This document shows positions 39,806 through 50,035 of a stretch of 64,000 nucleotides of DNA, piece by piece. A program made the position numbers and the translations under genes. Positions within the stretch are counted from its first letter, which is position 1, and each line of letters starts with the position of its first letter. The notes beneath the pieces were generated by a model, which was not told the origin of the DNA, made no database searches, and was given only the letters and a program-made list of their open reading frames with translations. This stretch comes from Pseudomonas viridiflava (GTDB lineage Bacteria > Pseudomonadota > Gammaproteobacteria > Pseudomonadales > Pseudomonadaceae), in contig NZ_UWFA01000170.1 of NCBI RefSeq assembly GCF_900601905.1, positions 310,001-374,000 of the forward strand. Direction: 5' to 3'.

Positions 39806-40429
39806 GTGAACGAGCAACAAGCCCTGGCCGTCATGCGCGAACTGGTGGACGCCGGGCTGCTAACCGATCCGCAAAGCGCTCGCGGCAAGTTATTGCAAGT
39901 GTCAGCCCACCTGTTTCGCAACAAAGGCTACGAGCGCACCACGGTGCGGGATCTGGCTGGCGCGGTGGGGATTCAGTCCGGGAGCATTTTTCATCATTTC
40001 AAAAGCAAGGATGAGATCCTGCGTTCGGTGATGGAAGAAACCATCGTCTACAACACAGCGCTGATACGCGCCGCGCTGGATGAAGCCAATACGGTGCGCG
40101 AACGGGTGCTGGCGCTGATTCGCTGTGAGTTGCAGTCGATCATGGGCGGCAGCGGCGAAGCCATGGCGGTGCTGGTTTACGAATGGCGTTCACTGTCCGG
40201 CGAAGCACAGGCCAGCGTCCTCGCGTTGCGCGATGTTTATGAACAGCTCTGGTTAGAGGTGCTGGGTGAGGCCAAGGCGGCCGGCTATATCAAGGGCGAT
40301 GTGTTTGTGACCCGGCGCTTCTTGACCGGGGCGCTATCATGGACCACCACCTGGTTTCGGGCCGAGGGCAGCATGAGCCTGAACGAGCTCGCAGATCAGG
40401 CACTGATGATGGCACTCAAGTCTGATTGA
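39806..40429 (+). CDS. atuR: TetR-family regulator AtuR
   Basis: 207 residues from GTG 39806, preferred because AGAGGAAG lies 5 bases upstream; an in-frame ATG at 39755 has no ribosome site and would add 17 residues. TetR HTH at about 25-70: LLQVSAHLFRNKGYERTTVR, DLAGAVGIQSGSIFHHFKSK. The C-terminal helical ligand domain follows. It is divergent from atuA and expected to repress the cluster until a terpenoid acyl-CoA binds. Autoregulation is likely since both operators lie in the shared region. Confidence 0.9.
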   Translation: MNEQQALAVMRELVDAGLLTDPQSARGKLLQVSAHLFRNKGYERTTVRDLAGAVGIQSGSIFHHFKSKDEILRSVMEETIVYNTALIRAALDEANTVRERVLALIRCELQSIMGGSGEAMAVLVYEWRSLSGEAQASVLALRDVYEQLWLEVLGEAKAAGYIKGDVFVTRRFLTGALSWTTTWFRAEGSMSLNELADQALMMALKSD

Positions 40430-40504
40430 GCAGTTTTCTACCTTCGGTTAATTGTCTATCCGATCAAATAAGCCTAGTTTGGTCATTTTCAGGGGTGCGC
40501 AGTC

Positions 40505-41338
40505 TTGAAGTCTTTGTCTGTGCAAGTAGCGTCGCGAGCCTTGTTGGCCGCAGGCGTTGCGTTATTAAGCATGCAGGCCAGCGCCGTGCAAGTGGTGCGC
40601 ATTGGCGCTGCACATTTTCCGCCGTATACCATCCGCCCTGAGCGCGGTGCCGACACCGGGCTGCTGCCGGAGCTGGTGGCGGCGTTGAACGGTTTACAGA
40701 AGGAATTCGAGTTCGTCATCGTGCCGACCTCGATCCCGCGCCGTTTCCGGGATTTCGAGCAGGGCCGCATCGACATGGCTATCTTCGAAAATCCTGACTG
40801 GGACTGGCAACACATCCCCCACGAAACCGTGGACATGAAACTCGAAGATGCTGAGATTTTTGTCGCCCGCAAGGGGCAAGGACGCGATCAGGGGTATTTT
40901 GACCAACTGCAGGGCAAACGCCTGGCGTTGTTCAGCGGTTATCACTACGCCTTCGCCCAGTTCAACGCAGACCCCAAATACCTGGCCGAGAATTTCAACG
41001 CGACGCTGACGTATTCCCACGACAGCAACCTATTGATGATCCTGCGTGATCGGGCTGATGTGGCGCTGGTCACCCGGTCTTACCTGAGCGACTACATGGC
41101 GCGTAACCCCAAGGAAGCGAGCCAGTTGATGGTGTCTGAACGGGTCGATCAGACTTATCGGCATTTCGCCCTGTTGCGTCCGCAATCACCCCTCAGCGGC
41201 GCACAGTTCGAAGCCATGCTTCAGTCACTGCGCGACAACGGGCAGATGTTGCACATCTTTCAGCCGTTCCGGATTGCGGTGATGCCCATTGCTGTCAATC
41301 GGGCGGTCGCGGAAGGCACCGTTCAGGAAATACGCTAA
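40505..41338 (+). CDS. periplasmic solute-binding protein (amino-acid type)
   Basis: 277 residues. TTG start at 40505 with AGGGG about 11 bases upstream. Signal peptide at 1-27 (ALLAAGVALLSMQASA, cleavage after ASA). The SBP_bac_3 fold follows: VVRIGAAHFPPYTIRPERGA, then the EQGRIDMAIFENPDW segment. There are no permease or ATPase genes nearby, so it may be an orphan binding protein feeding a remote transporter or a signalling receptor. Ligand unknown. Confidence 0.8.
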   Translation: MKSLSVQVASRALLAAGVALLSMQASAVQVVRIGAAHFPPYTIRPERGADTGLLPELVAALNGLQKEFEFVIVPTSIPRRFRDFEQGRIDMAIFENPDWDWQHIPHETVDMKLEDAEIFVARKGQGRDQGYFDQLQGKRLALFSGYHYAFAQFNADPKYLAENFNATLTYSHDSNLLMILRDRADVALVTRSYLSDYMARNPKEASQLMVSERVDQTYRHFALLRPQSPLSGAQFEAMLQSLRDNGQMLHIFQPFRIAVMPIAVNRAVAEGTVQEIR

Positions 41339-41343
41339 ACAGC

Positions 41344-41370
41344 AAAGCGGCGCGTTAAATGCGCCGCTTT
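41344..41370. terminator. bidirectional hairpin
   Basis: AAAGCGGCGC-GTTAAAT-GCGCCGCTTT, a perfect 10-bp stem between two convergent genes. A true T-tract is short (TTT on each side). Confidence 0.7.
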
Positions 41371-41377
41371 GGGGTAT

Positions 41378-41545
41378 TCAGCGATCCTTGGCCTCTTTGG
41401 CATCCATCTCTGCATTGCGCTCGTGGACACGTTTGAGCTGTTCTTCGGTCAAGGGCAGCTTCTGTGCTGATTGACGCAGCACCATCAAACCGCCAACGAT
41501 CGAGCCAATTGCAACCAGCAAAATCAACCAGGCATACCAGGGCAT
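41378..41545 (-). CDS. DUF2897 family protein
   Basis: 55 residues: MPWYAWLILLVAIGSIVGGL, one transmembrane helix, then LRQSAQKLPLTEEQLKRV and a charged tail ending in EAKDR. This is the DUF2897 layout (a helix followed by the KxPLTxEQLKRVxER motif). AGGAGAGCC precedes the ATG. Inner-membrane protein of unknown role. Confidence 0.8.
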   Translation of the reverse strand: MPWYAWLILLVAIGSIVGGLMVLRQSAQKLPLTEEQLKRVHERNAEMDAKEAKDR

Positions 41546-41631
41546 AGGGCTCTCCTTTTTATGTAACCCATTTGAGCTGTGACGCCGCTCAATGGTTCAA
41601 GTCTAGCCCTATGCCCGCAACATGCGTTGTT

Positions 41632-42996
41632 TTACGAACCGGTCAGCATCGCATCGGCCGGCGCGTCGGCTCGCGATTGCGCCGTCAGGCTGAAGTAGAT
41701 GAAGCCCACAGCCATGAAGCCCAGGAAGATCAGGCCGATCAGCAGGTTGAACCAGGCCATGGCAATCAGGCACACCACGGCCAGCACCAAGGCAATGCCC
41801 GGCACGATCGGGTAGCCCGGAGCGCGGAAGGTGCGTTCCAGCAGTGGCTCGCTTTTGCGCAGCTTGAACAGGCTGAGCATGCTCATGATGTACATCACGA
41901 TGGCGCCGAACACCGCCATGGTAATCATCGCGGCGGTGAGGGTCATGCCGCCCAGGTTGATCAGGCCGTCACTGTAGATCGCCGCAACGCCGATCACGCC
42001 GCCAGCGATGATGGCGCGATGCGGCGTCTGGAAACGCGACAGTTTTGCCAGCCCGGAGGGCAGATAACCGGCGCGGGCCAGGGCGAAGAACTGCCGCGAA
42101 TAGCCAAGGATGATGCCGTGGAAGCTCGCCACCAGACCAAACAGGCCGATCCAGACCAGCATATGCAGCCAGCCGGAGTTTTCGCCGACCACGGTTTTCA
42201 TGGCTTGGGGCAGGGGGTCGTTGATGTTCGATAAGGTGCGCCAGTCGCCCACGCCACCGGCAAAGAACATCACGCCAATGGCCAGAAACACCAGGGTCAG
42301 AATGCCGCTGACGTAGGCTTTGGGAATGGTGCGCTTGGGGTCCTTGGCTTCCTCGGCGGCCATGGCGGCGCCTTCAATGGCGAGGAAGAACCAGATAGCG
42401 AACGGGATGGCGGCAAACATACCGGCAATGGCTCCCGGCCCGAAGGTGCTCGAACCTGCCCAGCCGTTGAGGGCGAAGTTGCTGAAGCTGAACGCCGGAG
42501 CGACAACCCCCATGAACACCAGCAATTCGGCCACCGCCAGTATGCAGACCACCAGTTCGAAGGTCGCTGCCAGCTTGACGCCCAGAATGTTGAGGGTCAT
42601 GAACACAATGTAGGCGCCTACCGCGGCATGTTTGGGGTCCAGCCCCGGGAACTGCACATTCAGATACGCACCGATCGCCAGAGCAATGGCTGGCGGGGCG
42701 AAGACGAATTCGATCAAGGTCGCCATCCCGGCAATCAGCCCGCCTTTTTCCCCGAACGCCCGACGGCTATAGGCGAATGGCCCACCCGCGTGCGGAATGG
42801 CGGTGGTCAGCTCTGTGAAGCTGAAGATGAAGCAGGTGTACATCGCCGCAACCATCAGCGAGGTCACCAGGAAACCCATGGTCCCGGCAACGCCCCAGCC
42901 GTAGCTCCAGCCGAAGTATTCCCCGGAGATCACCAGCCCGACCGCGATCCCCCACAAATGTAGCGTGCCCAGTGTAGGCTTGAGTTGCGTAGTCAT
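41632..42996 (-). CDS. eat: ethanolamine permease (APC family)
   Basis: 454 residues from ATG 42996 (an AGGGAG site upstream; the frame runs upstream to 43146 without support). APC superfamily with about 12 helices. The N-terminus LHLWGIAVGLVISGEYFGWS and the GGPFAYSRRAFGEKGG motif fit the ethanolamine permease subfamily (TIGR00908). It would import ethanolamine for use as carbon or nitrogen source. The eutBC lyase genes usually beside it are not in this window, so the assignment is by protein pattern alone. Confidence 0.8.
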   Translation of the reverse strand: MTTQLKPTLGTLHLWGIAVGLVISGEYFGWSYGWGVAGTMGFLVTSLMVAAMYTCFIFSFTELTTAIPHAGGPFAYSRRAFGEKGGLIAGMATLIEFVFAPPAIALAIGAYLNVQFPGLDPKHAAVGAYIVFMTLNILGVKLAATFELVVCILAVAELLVFMGVVAPAFSFSNFALNGWAGSSTFGPGAIAGMFAAIPFAIWFFLAIEGAAMAAEEAKDPKRTIPKAYVSGILTLVFLAIGVMFFAGGVGDWRTLSNINDPLPQAMKTVVGENSGWLHMLVWIGLFGLVASFHGIILGYSRQFFALARAGYLPSGLAKLSRFQTPHRAIIAGGVIGVAAIYSDGLINLGGMTLTAAMITMAVFGAIVMYIMSMLSLFKLRKSEPLLERTFRAPGYPIVPGIALVLAVVCLIAMAWFNLLIGLIFLGFMAVGFIYFSLTAQSRADAPADAMLTGS

Positions 42997-43276
42997 TTCA
43001 TTCTCCCTGAGTCGATCAAACCATCGAAACATCCTGTTGCAGTCACCGTGCCAGGCGCTGAACCACGGTCGTATTGGTCCGCAAAACGTCGTTTGCAGAA
43101 CCGTTCTCGTTTGCCAGTCATCCCAGGGAGCTGCTTTGGTGCGCAAAACACCTTGTGGCGTCCGGTATAGGGCGATTTCGCCGGGCTGGATCGGTTCAGC
43201 TTAGCGGATCGATTACCGTCCGCCAGCAGGTTCGGCTACAATGCGCGCCGATTTCGACCTACCAGAGAACCCGCTC

Positions 43277-43978
43277 ATGTCCGTCTGCCAGACTCCTGTC
43301 ATCGTCGCCCTGGATTTCCCGACCCGTGACGCCGCTTTGAAGCTGGCCGATCAACTCGATCCGACACTTTGCCGGGTCAAGGTGGGTAAAGAGCTGTTCA
43401 CCAGCTGCGCATCGGACATTGTCGAAACCCTGCGCGACAAGGGCTTCGAAGTGTTTCTGGATCTGAAATTCCACGACATCCCGAACACCACCGCGATGGC
43501 CGTCAAGGCCGCTGCCGAGATGGGCGTGTGGATGGTCAATGTGCATTGTTCCGGTGGTCTGCGCATGATGGCCGCCTGCCGTGAGGTGCTGGACCAGCGC
43601 AGCGGCCCGCAGCCGTTGCTGATCGGTGTCACGGTGCTGACCAGCATGGAGCGCGAGGATCTGGCCGGTATCGGTCTGGATGTCGATCCGCAGGTGCAGG
43701 TCTTGCGTCTGGCCGCTCTGGCCGAGAAGGCCGGAATGGATGGCCTGGTGTGTTCCGCTCTGGAAGCCCAGGCGCTCAAGGCCGCGCATCCGGCGCTGCA
43801 ACTGGTGACACCGGGGATTCGTCCGAGCGGCAGCGCGCAAGACGACCAGCGCCGCATTCTGACCCCGCGTCAGGCCCTGGATGCCGGTTCCGATTATCTC
43901 GTCATCGGCCGCCCGATCAGCCAGGCCGCCGACCCGGCCAAAGCGCTGGCGGCGGTAGTGGCCGAGTTGGCGTTGTAA
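43277..43978 (+). CDS. pyrF: orotidine 5'-phosphate decarboxylase
   Basis: 233 residues, family length. Start at ATG 43277; an ATG at 43241 is possible but gives an atypical extension. TIM-barrel OMP decarboxylase: [14 protein letters not shown], the catalytic [13 protein letters not shown] (Lys-Asp pair), [16 protein letters not shown], and [11 protein letters not shown]. It catalyses the last step of UMP synthesis. A tandem repeat block follows downstream. Confidence 0.95.
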   Translation: MSVCQTPVIVALDFPTRDAALKLADQLDPTLCRVKVGKELFTSCASDIVETLRDKGFEVFLDLKFHDIPNTTAMAVKAAAEMGVWMVNVHCSGGLRMMAACREVLDQRSGPQPLLIGVTVLTSMEREDLAGIGLDVDPQVQVLRLAALAEKAGMDGLVCSALEAQALKAAHPALQLVTPGIRPSGSAQDDQRRILTPRQALDAGSDYLVIGRPISQAADPAKALAAVVAELAL

Positions 43979-44005
43979 GCTTCGGCGCAAAATCATGTAA
44001 GCGCG

Positions 44006-44296
44006 CACCGAGGTTACGAGGCCAGTGATAGCGGTGTGTCAGGCAGGCCGCCTTCGCGGACTCGCGCTGCTCGTGCTCTCCTACAGGGCTCGCGGTCTGT
44101 CTGAACAAACACCAGACCTGTAGGAGCTCACCGAGGTTACGAGGCCAGCGATAGCGGTGTGTCAGGCAGACCGCCTTCGCGGACTCGCGCTGCTCGTGCG
44201 CTCCTACAGGACCGAGGTGTGTCTGAAACAACACCAGACCTGTAGGAGCTCACCGAGGTTACGAGGCCAGCGATAGCGGTGTGTCAGGCAGACCGC
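44006..44296. repeat. 122-123 bp tandem repeat, about 2.4 copies
   Basis: The 20-mer CACCGAGGTTACGAGGCCAG starts at 44006, 44129 and 44251, giving periods of 123 and 122 bases. Two nearly complete copies and one partial copy are present. Each unit contains GCTCCTACAGG and its inverse CCTGTAGGAGC, so the units can form hairpins like REP doublets. The block fills the gap between pyrF and the convergent oxidoreductase gene (43979-44309); no gene is seen in it. Confidence 0.85.
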
Positions 44297-44309
44297 CATC
44301 TCAAGCAAG

Positions 44310-45311
44310 CTAAACCTTCAAAATCAACTTGCCGAAGTTTTCGCCCTTGAACAGCTTTTGCAGGGTTTCCGGGAAGGTCTGCAGGCCTTCGACGATGTCT
44401 TCGCGGCTTTTGAGCTTGCCCTCGATCATCCAGCCCGCCATTTCCTTGCCCGCAGCCGCGAACTGGCTGGCGTAGTCCATGACCACGAAGCCTTCCATGC
44501 GCGCGCGGTTGACCAACAATGACAAGTAATTGCTCGGGCCTTTGACGGCAGTGGTGTTGTTGTACTGACTGATGGCCCCGCAAATCACCACCCGGGCCTT
44601 GGGCGCAAGGCGGCTGAGGACGGCATCGAGGATGTCACCCCCCACGTTATCGAAATAGACGTTCACTCCGTTCGGACATTCGCGCTTGAGCCCGGCCATG
44701 ACGTCTTCGTTCTTGTAGTCGATGACGCCATCGAAGCCCAGTTCATCAATCAGCGACTGACACTTTTCCTTGCCGCCTGCGATGCCCACCACACGACAGC
44801 CTTTGATTTTGGCGATTTGCCCGGCGACGCTGCCCACTGCACCGGCAGCGCCGGAGATCACCACCGTGTCGCCACTCTTCGGCGCGCCGACATCGAGCAG
44901 GGCGAAGTAGGCGGTCATGCCGGTCATGCCCAGCGCGGACAGATAGCGAGGCAGCGGCGCGAGTTTTGGATCAACGGTGTAAAAACCCTTGGGTTCGCCC
45001 TGGAAGTAATCCTGAACTCCCAGGGCACCTTGAACGAAGTCCCCGACGGCGAACTGCTCGTTCTGTGACGCCATCACTTCACCAACGCCGAGCGCGCGCA
45101 TCACCTCGCCGAGCCCCACCGGGGCGATGTACGACTTGCCTTCGTTCATCCAGCCACGCATGGCCGGGTCCAGGGACAGGTAGTGGTTCTTGACCTGGAT
45201 CTGTCCGGCGGCCAGCTCGCCGAGCGGGATTTCCTGATAGGTGAAGTCGTCACGCGTGGCTGCGCCGATCGGTCTTTTGCTCAGCAGAAATTGGCGATTG
45301 GTCTGGGTCAT
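44310..45311 (-). CDS. NADP-dependent MDR oxidoreductase
   Basis: 333 residues. Zinc-free medium-chain dehydrogenase/reductase of the prostaglandin/curcumin reductase group: QFLLSKRPIGAATRDDF start, DTVVISGAAGAVGSVAGQIA (nucleotide loop), VVGIAGGKEKC, and VYFDNVGGDILDAVL. It reduces activated C=C bonds of enones with NADPH. No structural zinc cysteines. Physiological substrate unknown. Confidence 0.88.
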   Translation of the reverse strand: MTQTNRQFLLSKRPIGAATRDDFTYQEIPLGELAAGQIQVKNHYLSLDPAMRGWMNEGKSYIAPVGLGEVMRALGVGEVMASQNEQFAVGDFVQGALGVQDYFQGEPKGFYTVDPKLAPLPRYLSALGMTGMTAYFALLDVGAPKSGDTVVISGAAGAVGSVAGQIAKIKGCRVVGIAGGKEKCQSLIDELGFDGVIDYKNEDVMAGLKRECPNGVNVYFDNVGGDILDAVLSRLAPKARVVICGAISQYNNTTAVKGPSNYLSLLVNRARMEGFVVMDYASQFAAAGKEMAGWMIEGKLKSREDIVEGLQTFPETLQKLFKGENFGKLILKV

Positions 45312-45564
45312 GACAGCTCCTCAATGAAGGCGAAAGCATGATTGAAGGTTTTAACCGGCGCTCAGGCAAGTGAAGATTGATCAGCGAATGCGCGATGATC
45401 CAGTTCAATGATGGGCCGGCGCTGTCATTGAAAAACCTCCAGCACTGACCAGGGCGGCGCTCCAATGATCAGCTCAGTTAAATCGCAAACAATAAGGATG
45501 TAGGTAGATCAACGCGACCCGGTGCTCTACATTGGCTCCATTACTTGAAACACGAGTTCGCACA

Positions 45565-46497
45565 ATGCCTTCAAACGCCATGCAAACACTTTACCCAGGC
45601 GTGTTGCGCGCCGGTGATGCGGTCGCGCTGGTTTCTCCGGCAGGCCCGGTAGCGGCCGCCAAGGTCGAAAGCGCGGCCCAGATCCTCGAAAGCTGGGGCC
45701 TCAGGCCGCGTATCTATCCCCACGCGCTGGACACTTGTTCCTTTTACGCCGGGACTGACGAACATCGTCTGGCGGACTTCAACGCCGCGCTGGCCGACCC
45801 CGACATCCGGGCCATTTTCTGCAATCGCGGTGGCTACGGCGCACAACGGATTGTCCAGCACCTGGATTTTGACGCGGTGCGACGCGATCCAAAGCTGGTG
45901 ATCGGTTTCTCCGACATTACTGCAATCCATGCAGCGCTGTGGAATCAGGCGCGACTGGCGACCATTCATGGCCCGGTGGCCTCCCAACTGGAGCGCGGTG
46001 GGGCATTTGCCAGCAGCGTCTGGCACGCGACCATGAGCATCGCACCGATTCTGGTCACGGCCAGCGCCGCCGAACCGACGTTTGATGTGCGCACCCGTGG
46101 CGCTGCAGAGGGCATTCTGCTGGGCGGCAATCTGAGCATTCTCAGCACCAGCATCGGCACCTCGTTCATGCCCGATCTGAAAGGCGCAATCCTGCTGATC
46201 GAAGACGTCGGCGAGGTGGCCTACCGGGTTGATCGCATGCTCACCCATTTGCTCAACAGCGGCGCGTTGAATGGCGTGGCAGGCATAGCAGTCGGGCAAT
46301 TCAGCGAGCCACGCAACGCCTCCGGCACCATTACCCCTTCCAGCGTTTTGATGGAGCGCCTGTCCAGTCTTGGGATACCGCTGGTGGGTGGTCTGTCCAT
46401 TGGTCACGGCGATATCAATTACGCGGTGCCCTTGGGTGCGCAGGCTTCCCTCGACGCTGAGTCGGGCACGCTTGTGGTCGCCGCTGCGGCACGGTGA
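45565..46497 (+). CDS. muramoyltetrapeptide carboxypeptidase, LdcA/MccF family (S66)
   Basis: 310 residues from ATG 45565. Start motif VALVSPAGPV, then IFCNRGGYGAQRIV. Nucleophile serine in VIGFSDITAIHAAL (about 115), catalytic Glu in ILLIEDVGEVAYR (about 215) and His in GLSIGHGDINYAVPLG (about 283), so the S66 triad is complete. It cleaves the D-Ala from L,D-tetrapeptides in peptidoglycan recycling, or related substrates such as microcin adenylates. Expected cytoplasmic; no signal peptide. Confidence 0.88.
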   Translation: MPSNAMQTLYPGVLRAGDAVALVSPAGPVAAAKVESAAQILESWGLRPRIYPHALDTCSFYAGTDEHRLADFNAALADPDIRAIFCNRGGYGAQRIVQHLDFDAVRRDPKLVIGFSDITAIHAALWNQARLATIHGPVASQLERGGAFASSVWHATMSIAPILVTASAAEPTFDVRTRGAAEGILLGGNLSILSTSIGTSFMPDLKGAILLIEDVGEVAYRVDRMLTHLLNSGALNGVAGIAVGQFSEPRNASGTITPSSVLMERLSSLGIPLVGGLSIGHGDINYAVPLGAQASLDAESGTLVVAAAAR

Positions 46498-46666
46498 GCT
46501 CAAGGCTGACCGAAACATCCTGAAAACGACGTCTACATAGCTAATTGCCATTATTTGGGCGTCAACATCTTGTATATCCCCGTACCCGTTGCGAATCTGC
46601 AGGATTATCGAATGGCCTGCCTGGCAGGCTATCGTGGCTTTGCTATTGCAATGGGGATCAAGCGCT

Positions 46667-48637
46667 ATGATTTCGGCCGTGCAAGCTCGCTTTGCCAATC
46701 TCGGGATGGCGATAAAACTGGGCGCGGGCTTTGCCCTGGTTTTACTGCTGACCGCTGTCGTGGCGGCAATCGGCGTCTGGTCACTGAAAAGTATCAGTGG
46801 CCACTTCGAAGGCCTCAAGCAGATGTCGTCCCTCAACAGCGAACTGCTCAAGGTCAGGTTGCTGGAGCAGGATTACGCGTTGCACGGTGATCCCAAGGTC
46901 GCAGAACAGCTTCATGCCGGGGTCGATGCGCTCAATGCTCAGGCCGAGCAGCTCAAAGGGCAGTCGGCGTCCAGCCAGGCAATGATGGAACAGGTTCAGC
47001 AGGCACTGGCCGCGTACCGCAAGTCTTTTGATCAGTTCGTGGATATCAGCCAGAGCAAGGATCTGGCACTGGAAATGGCCAACTGGTCGGTGTCCAGTGT
47101 GGCCAATAACCTCGACGTTCTGCAGGCCGGTCTGGCCGATGACGGCACCTATGGGCTCAAGGAGTCCAAGGGTGAGCAGGGCGCTGAGTTCATCGAACAA
47201 TCGATCCAGATCAGTCAGATTTCGAAACTGATGCTCCAGGCCATGGATGAAGCCCGCGTGCGTCTGGACAAGAGCCGCAAGACCGGTTCCGGCGATGAGC
47301 TGAAAACCGGCAGGATCGCCCAGGCGGATGAGGCCAGGGCATTGGCGGAAGCGCTCAAGACCGCAATCAAGGATGACGGCTATCTCACCGTGCTGGGTGA
47401 GGTCAGTACGCATATTGTCAACTTCACTGAAAAGCTCGACGAGTACATCGGGCTGCTCGCCAATGACGCGCAGGTTTCGGCGCAGCTGGCGACCAACGCC
47501 AGGCAGGTCGTGGAGCTGGTAAAACAGGCCTACGCGGCTGAGGATCAGTCGATGTACGCGCAATTGGAGGCCAATACCGTGCAGATCATTGGCTCGTCCC
47601 TCGTGGCCCTGTTGGTGGGTCTGATTGCTTCGCTGTTGATCACCCGGCTGATCGTCAAACCTTTGCGCAACGTCATCGGTATCGCCCAACGCATTGCTGC
47701 TGGGGATTTGAGTGGCCATATCGACGTGTCTCGGCGTGATGAAATCGGCCAGCTGATGCTCGCCATGCAGCAGATGGGCGCGGGCTTGAGTGGCATCGTC
47801 AGTGGTTTGCAGGCGGGTATCGAACAGCTGGCGACCTCTGCTCATTCCCTGTCGGCTGTTACCGAGCAGACCAATCGCGAAGTCAGCAGCCAGCAGGAGG
47901 AGACCGAACAGGTCGCCACCGCGATGAACCAGATGACCGCCACCGTGCACGACGTCGCCCGCAACGCCGAGGAAGCGGCGCTGGCGGCTCAGAGCGCTGA
48001 CGAAAAGGTCGATAGTGGTCAGGCGGTGGTGCGTCAGAGCCTGCAGCGAATCGAGCAACTGGCCGGCTCCTCGGCATCGGCCAGCCACAGCATCGAAAGT
48101 CTGAGTGCCGAGATTCAGAACATCGGCGTGGTGCTTGGGGTGATCAAAAGTGTCGCCGAGCAGACCAATCTGCTGGCGCTCAACGCTGCCATCGAAGCGG
48201 CGAGGGCCGGGGAGCAGGGGCGGGGTTTTGCGGTGGTGGCTGATGAAGTGCGAGCACTGGCCAAGCGTACCCAGCAATCGACCGAAGAAATCGAGCGGCT
48301 GGTGGCAAGTTTGCGCAGCGGGGCGTCTGCCTCAGTGGCGCAGATTCAGAGCAGCGGCGAGCTGGTCAAGCTGGCGGTCAGCGATGTGCTGCAAACCGAA
48401 AGCGCGCTGGGCAGCATCGCTTCGGCAGTGTCGATGATCCAGCAGATGAACCAGCAGATCGCGGCGGCTGCCGAGCAACAGACCTCGGTGGCTGAGGAGA
48501 TCAACCGCAGTGTCACGAATATTCGTGCCAGCGCCGATCAATCAGCCCTGGCCATGCGTGGCAACGCGGCATCGAGCCTGGAGCTTGCTGCGCTCGGTAC
48601 CGAGCTCAAGGGCATGGTCGGTCACTTCAGGTTGTAA
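46667..48637 (+). CDS. methyl-accepting chemotaxis protein, probable HBM type
   Basis: 656 residues from ATG 46667. TM1 at about 17-40, a large periplasmic part (about 41-305), TM2 about 306-329, HAMP about 330-382, then the signalling domain with the conserved tip [20 protein letters not shown]. The roughly 265-residue, all-helical ligand region fits the helical bimodular (HBM) class, which includes McpS-type sensors of TCA intermediates and polyamine sensors. No C-terminal CheR pentapeptide is seen. Ligand is inferred only. Confidence 0.88.
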   Translation: MISAVQARFANLGMAIKLGAGFALVLLLTAVVAAIGVWSLKSISGHFEGLKQMSSLNSELLKVRLLEQDYALHGDPKVAEQLHAGVDALNAQAEQLKGQSASSQAMMEQVQQALAAYRKSFDQFVDISQSKDLALEMANWSVSSVANNLDVLQAGLADDGTYGLKESKGEQGAEFIEQSIQISQISKLMLQAMDEARVRLDKSRKTGSGDELKTGRIAQADEARALAEALKTAIKDDGYLTVLGEVSTHIVNFTEKLDEYIGLLANDAQVSAQLATNARQVVELVKQAYAAEDQSMYAQLEANTVQIIGSSLVALLVGLIASLLITRLIVKPLRNVIGIAQRIAAGDLSGHIDVSRRDEIGQLMLAMQQMGAGLSGIVSGLQAGIEQLATSAHSLSAVTEQTNREVSSQQEETEQVATAMNQMTATVHDVARNAEEAALAAQSADEKVDSGQAVVRQSLQRIEQLAGSSASASHSIESLSAEIQNIGVVLGVIKSVAEQTNLLALNAAIEAARAGEQGRGFAVVADEVRALAKRTQQSTEEIERLVASLRSGASASVAQIQSSGELVKLAVSDVLQTESALGSIASAVSMIQQMNQQIAAAAEQQTSVAEEINRSVTNIRASADQSALAMRGNAASSLELAALGTELKGMVGHFRL

Positions 48638-48653
48638 CGCATCACAACTTTCT

Positions 48654-48684
48654 GCAGGCGCTCATGAGTACCTTGAGCGCCTGC
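48654..48684. terminator. bidirectional hairpin
   Basis: GCAGGCGCTCA-TGAGTACCT-TGAGCGCCTGC, an 11-bp perfect stem between the convergent chemoreceptor and BenE genes. T-tract absent. Confidence 0.6.
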
Positions 48685-48689
48685 AAGCA

Positions 48690-49889
48690 TCACGCAGCGC
48701 GGGGTTTACCCGCATTCAGAATCATCACCGTCAACACCCCCGCAACGATTCCCCAGAAGGCCGAGCCAATCGAGAACAGCGTTAAACCTGAGGCGGTCAC
48801 CATGAAGGTGATGAGCGCGGCCTCGCGTTCCCTGGGCTCATGCATGGCGACAGTCAGGCCATTGACGATTGAACCGAACAACGCCAGGGCCGCAATCGAC
48901 AGCACCAGTTCCTTGGGGAAAGAGCCAAACAGCGCCGCCAAAGTCGCGCCAAAGATCCCGGCGATGGCATAGAAAACGCCGCACCACAGGGCCGCTGTGT
49001 AACGTTTGTTGCGGTCCTCATGGGCATGTTCGCTGGTGCAGATCGCGGCGCTGATGGCCGCCAGGTTGATCCCGTGGCAGCCCAAAGGTGCGGTCAGCAG
49101 CGAAGCGATGCCGGTCACCGTAATCAGCGGTGACGCCGGAACCTGATAGCCATCGGCACGCAGTACTGCAATGCCCGGCATGTTTTGCGAGGTCATGGCC
49201 ACGACAAACAGCGGGATGCCTATGCTGATGGTGGCGGCCAGGGAGAACTGCGGCGTGGTCCAGACTGGCGTGGCGACTTGCAGGGCCAGGCCGCTGAAAT
49301 CCAGCAGCCCGAGAAAACCCGCCAACAGCGTGCCCACCAGCAGAGAAGCCAGCACCGCGTAGCGCGGCGACAGGCGTTTGACCAGCAGGTAAGTGAAGAA
49401 CATGCCGAGTACCAGGCCGGTACGATGCTGCGCGGCAACGAAAATCTCGCTGCCGATCTTGAACAGGATGCCAGCCAGCAAGGCAGCGGCCAGAGAAGCC
49501 GGAATGCGTTTGACCAGCCGGTCGAAACTACCCGTGACGCCGCAAATAATGACCAGTACCGCACTGGTGATGAACGCGCCAATGGCTTCGGGATACGCCA
49601 CACCGCCCAGGCTGGTGATCAGCAATGCCGCGCCCGGTGTCGACCAGGCGACCGTGATTGGTGTGCGGTAACGCAAGGAAAGGCCGATGCTGCACACCGA
49701 CATGCCCATGAACAGAGCCCAGAGCCACGACGAAATCTGCTCGCTGGTCAGGCCCGCTGCCTGTCCGGCCTGGAACATCAGCACCAGCGAGCTGGTGCAG
49801 CCGGTCATCATGGCAATGAATCCGGCGACGATGGCGGCTGGCGAGGAGTCGGCCAAAGGGCGTAAACGGGCAGGGGATGAGGTATTCAT
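48690..49889 (-). CDS. BenE-family benzoate/H+ symporter
   Basis: 399 residues, about 12 transmembrane helices. BenE landmarks: SSLVLMFQAGQAAGLT, ITVAWSTPGAALLIT, and GCHGINLAAISAAICTSEHA. BenE transporters import benzoate or related aromatic acids with protons. No benABC catabolic genes are nearby, so substrate is open. Confidence 0.88.
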   Translation of the reverse strand: MNTSSPARLRPLADSSPAAIVAGFIAMMTGCTSSLVLMFQAGQAAGLTSEQISSWLWALFMGMSVCSIGLSLRYRTPITVAWSTPGAALLITSLGGVAYPEAIGAFITSAVLVIICGVTGSFDRLVKRIPASLAAALLAGILFKIGSEIFVAAQHRTGLVLGMFFTYLLVKRLSPRYAVLASLLVGTLLAGFLGLLDFSGLALQVATPVWTTPQFSLAATISIGIPLFVVAMTSQNMPGIAVLRADGYQVPASPLITVTGIASLLTAPLGCHGINLAAISAAICTSEHAHEDRNKRYTAALWCGVFYAIAGIFGATLAALFGSFPKELVLSIAALALFGSIVNGLTVAMHEPREREAALITFMVTASGLTLFSIGSAFWGIVAGVLTVMILNAGKPRAA

Positions 49890-50035
49890 GGGGCGTCCTT
49901 GAGCTCAATCAGCAACAGAGCGCCAGCCTAAACGCAGTCGTAACAAGGCGTTGCGGTACAGCGGTGGGCGTATGTGTCAGTACAGTTCAACGCGTGAGCG
50001 TGGCGTCAACCCTCGCTAATCGAAATGCCATCCTC

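Noticed and set aside
44006..44296. Possible CRISPR array
   Set aside because: Periods of 122-123 bases, no short direct repeat with variable spacers, no cas genes; it is a long tandem repeat.
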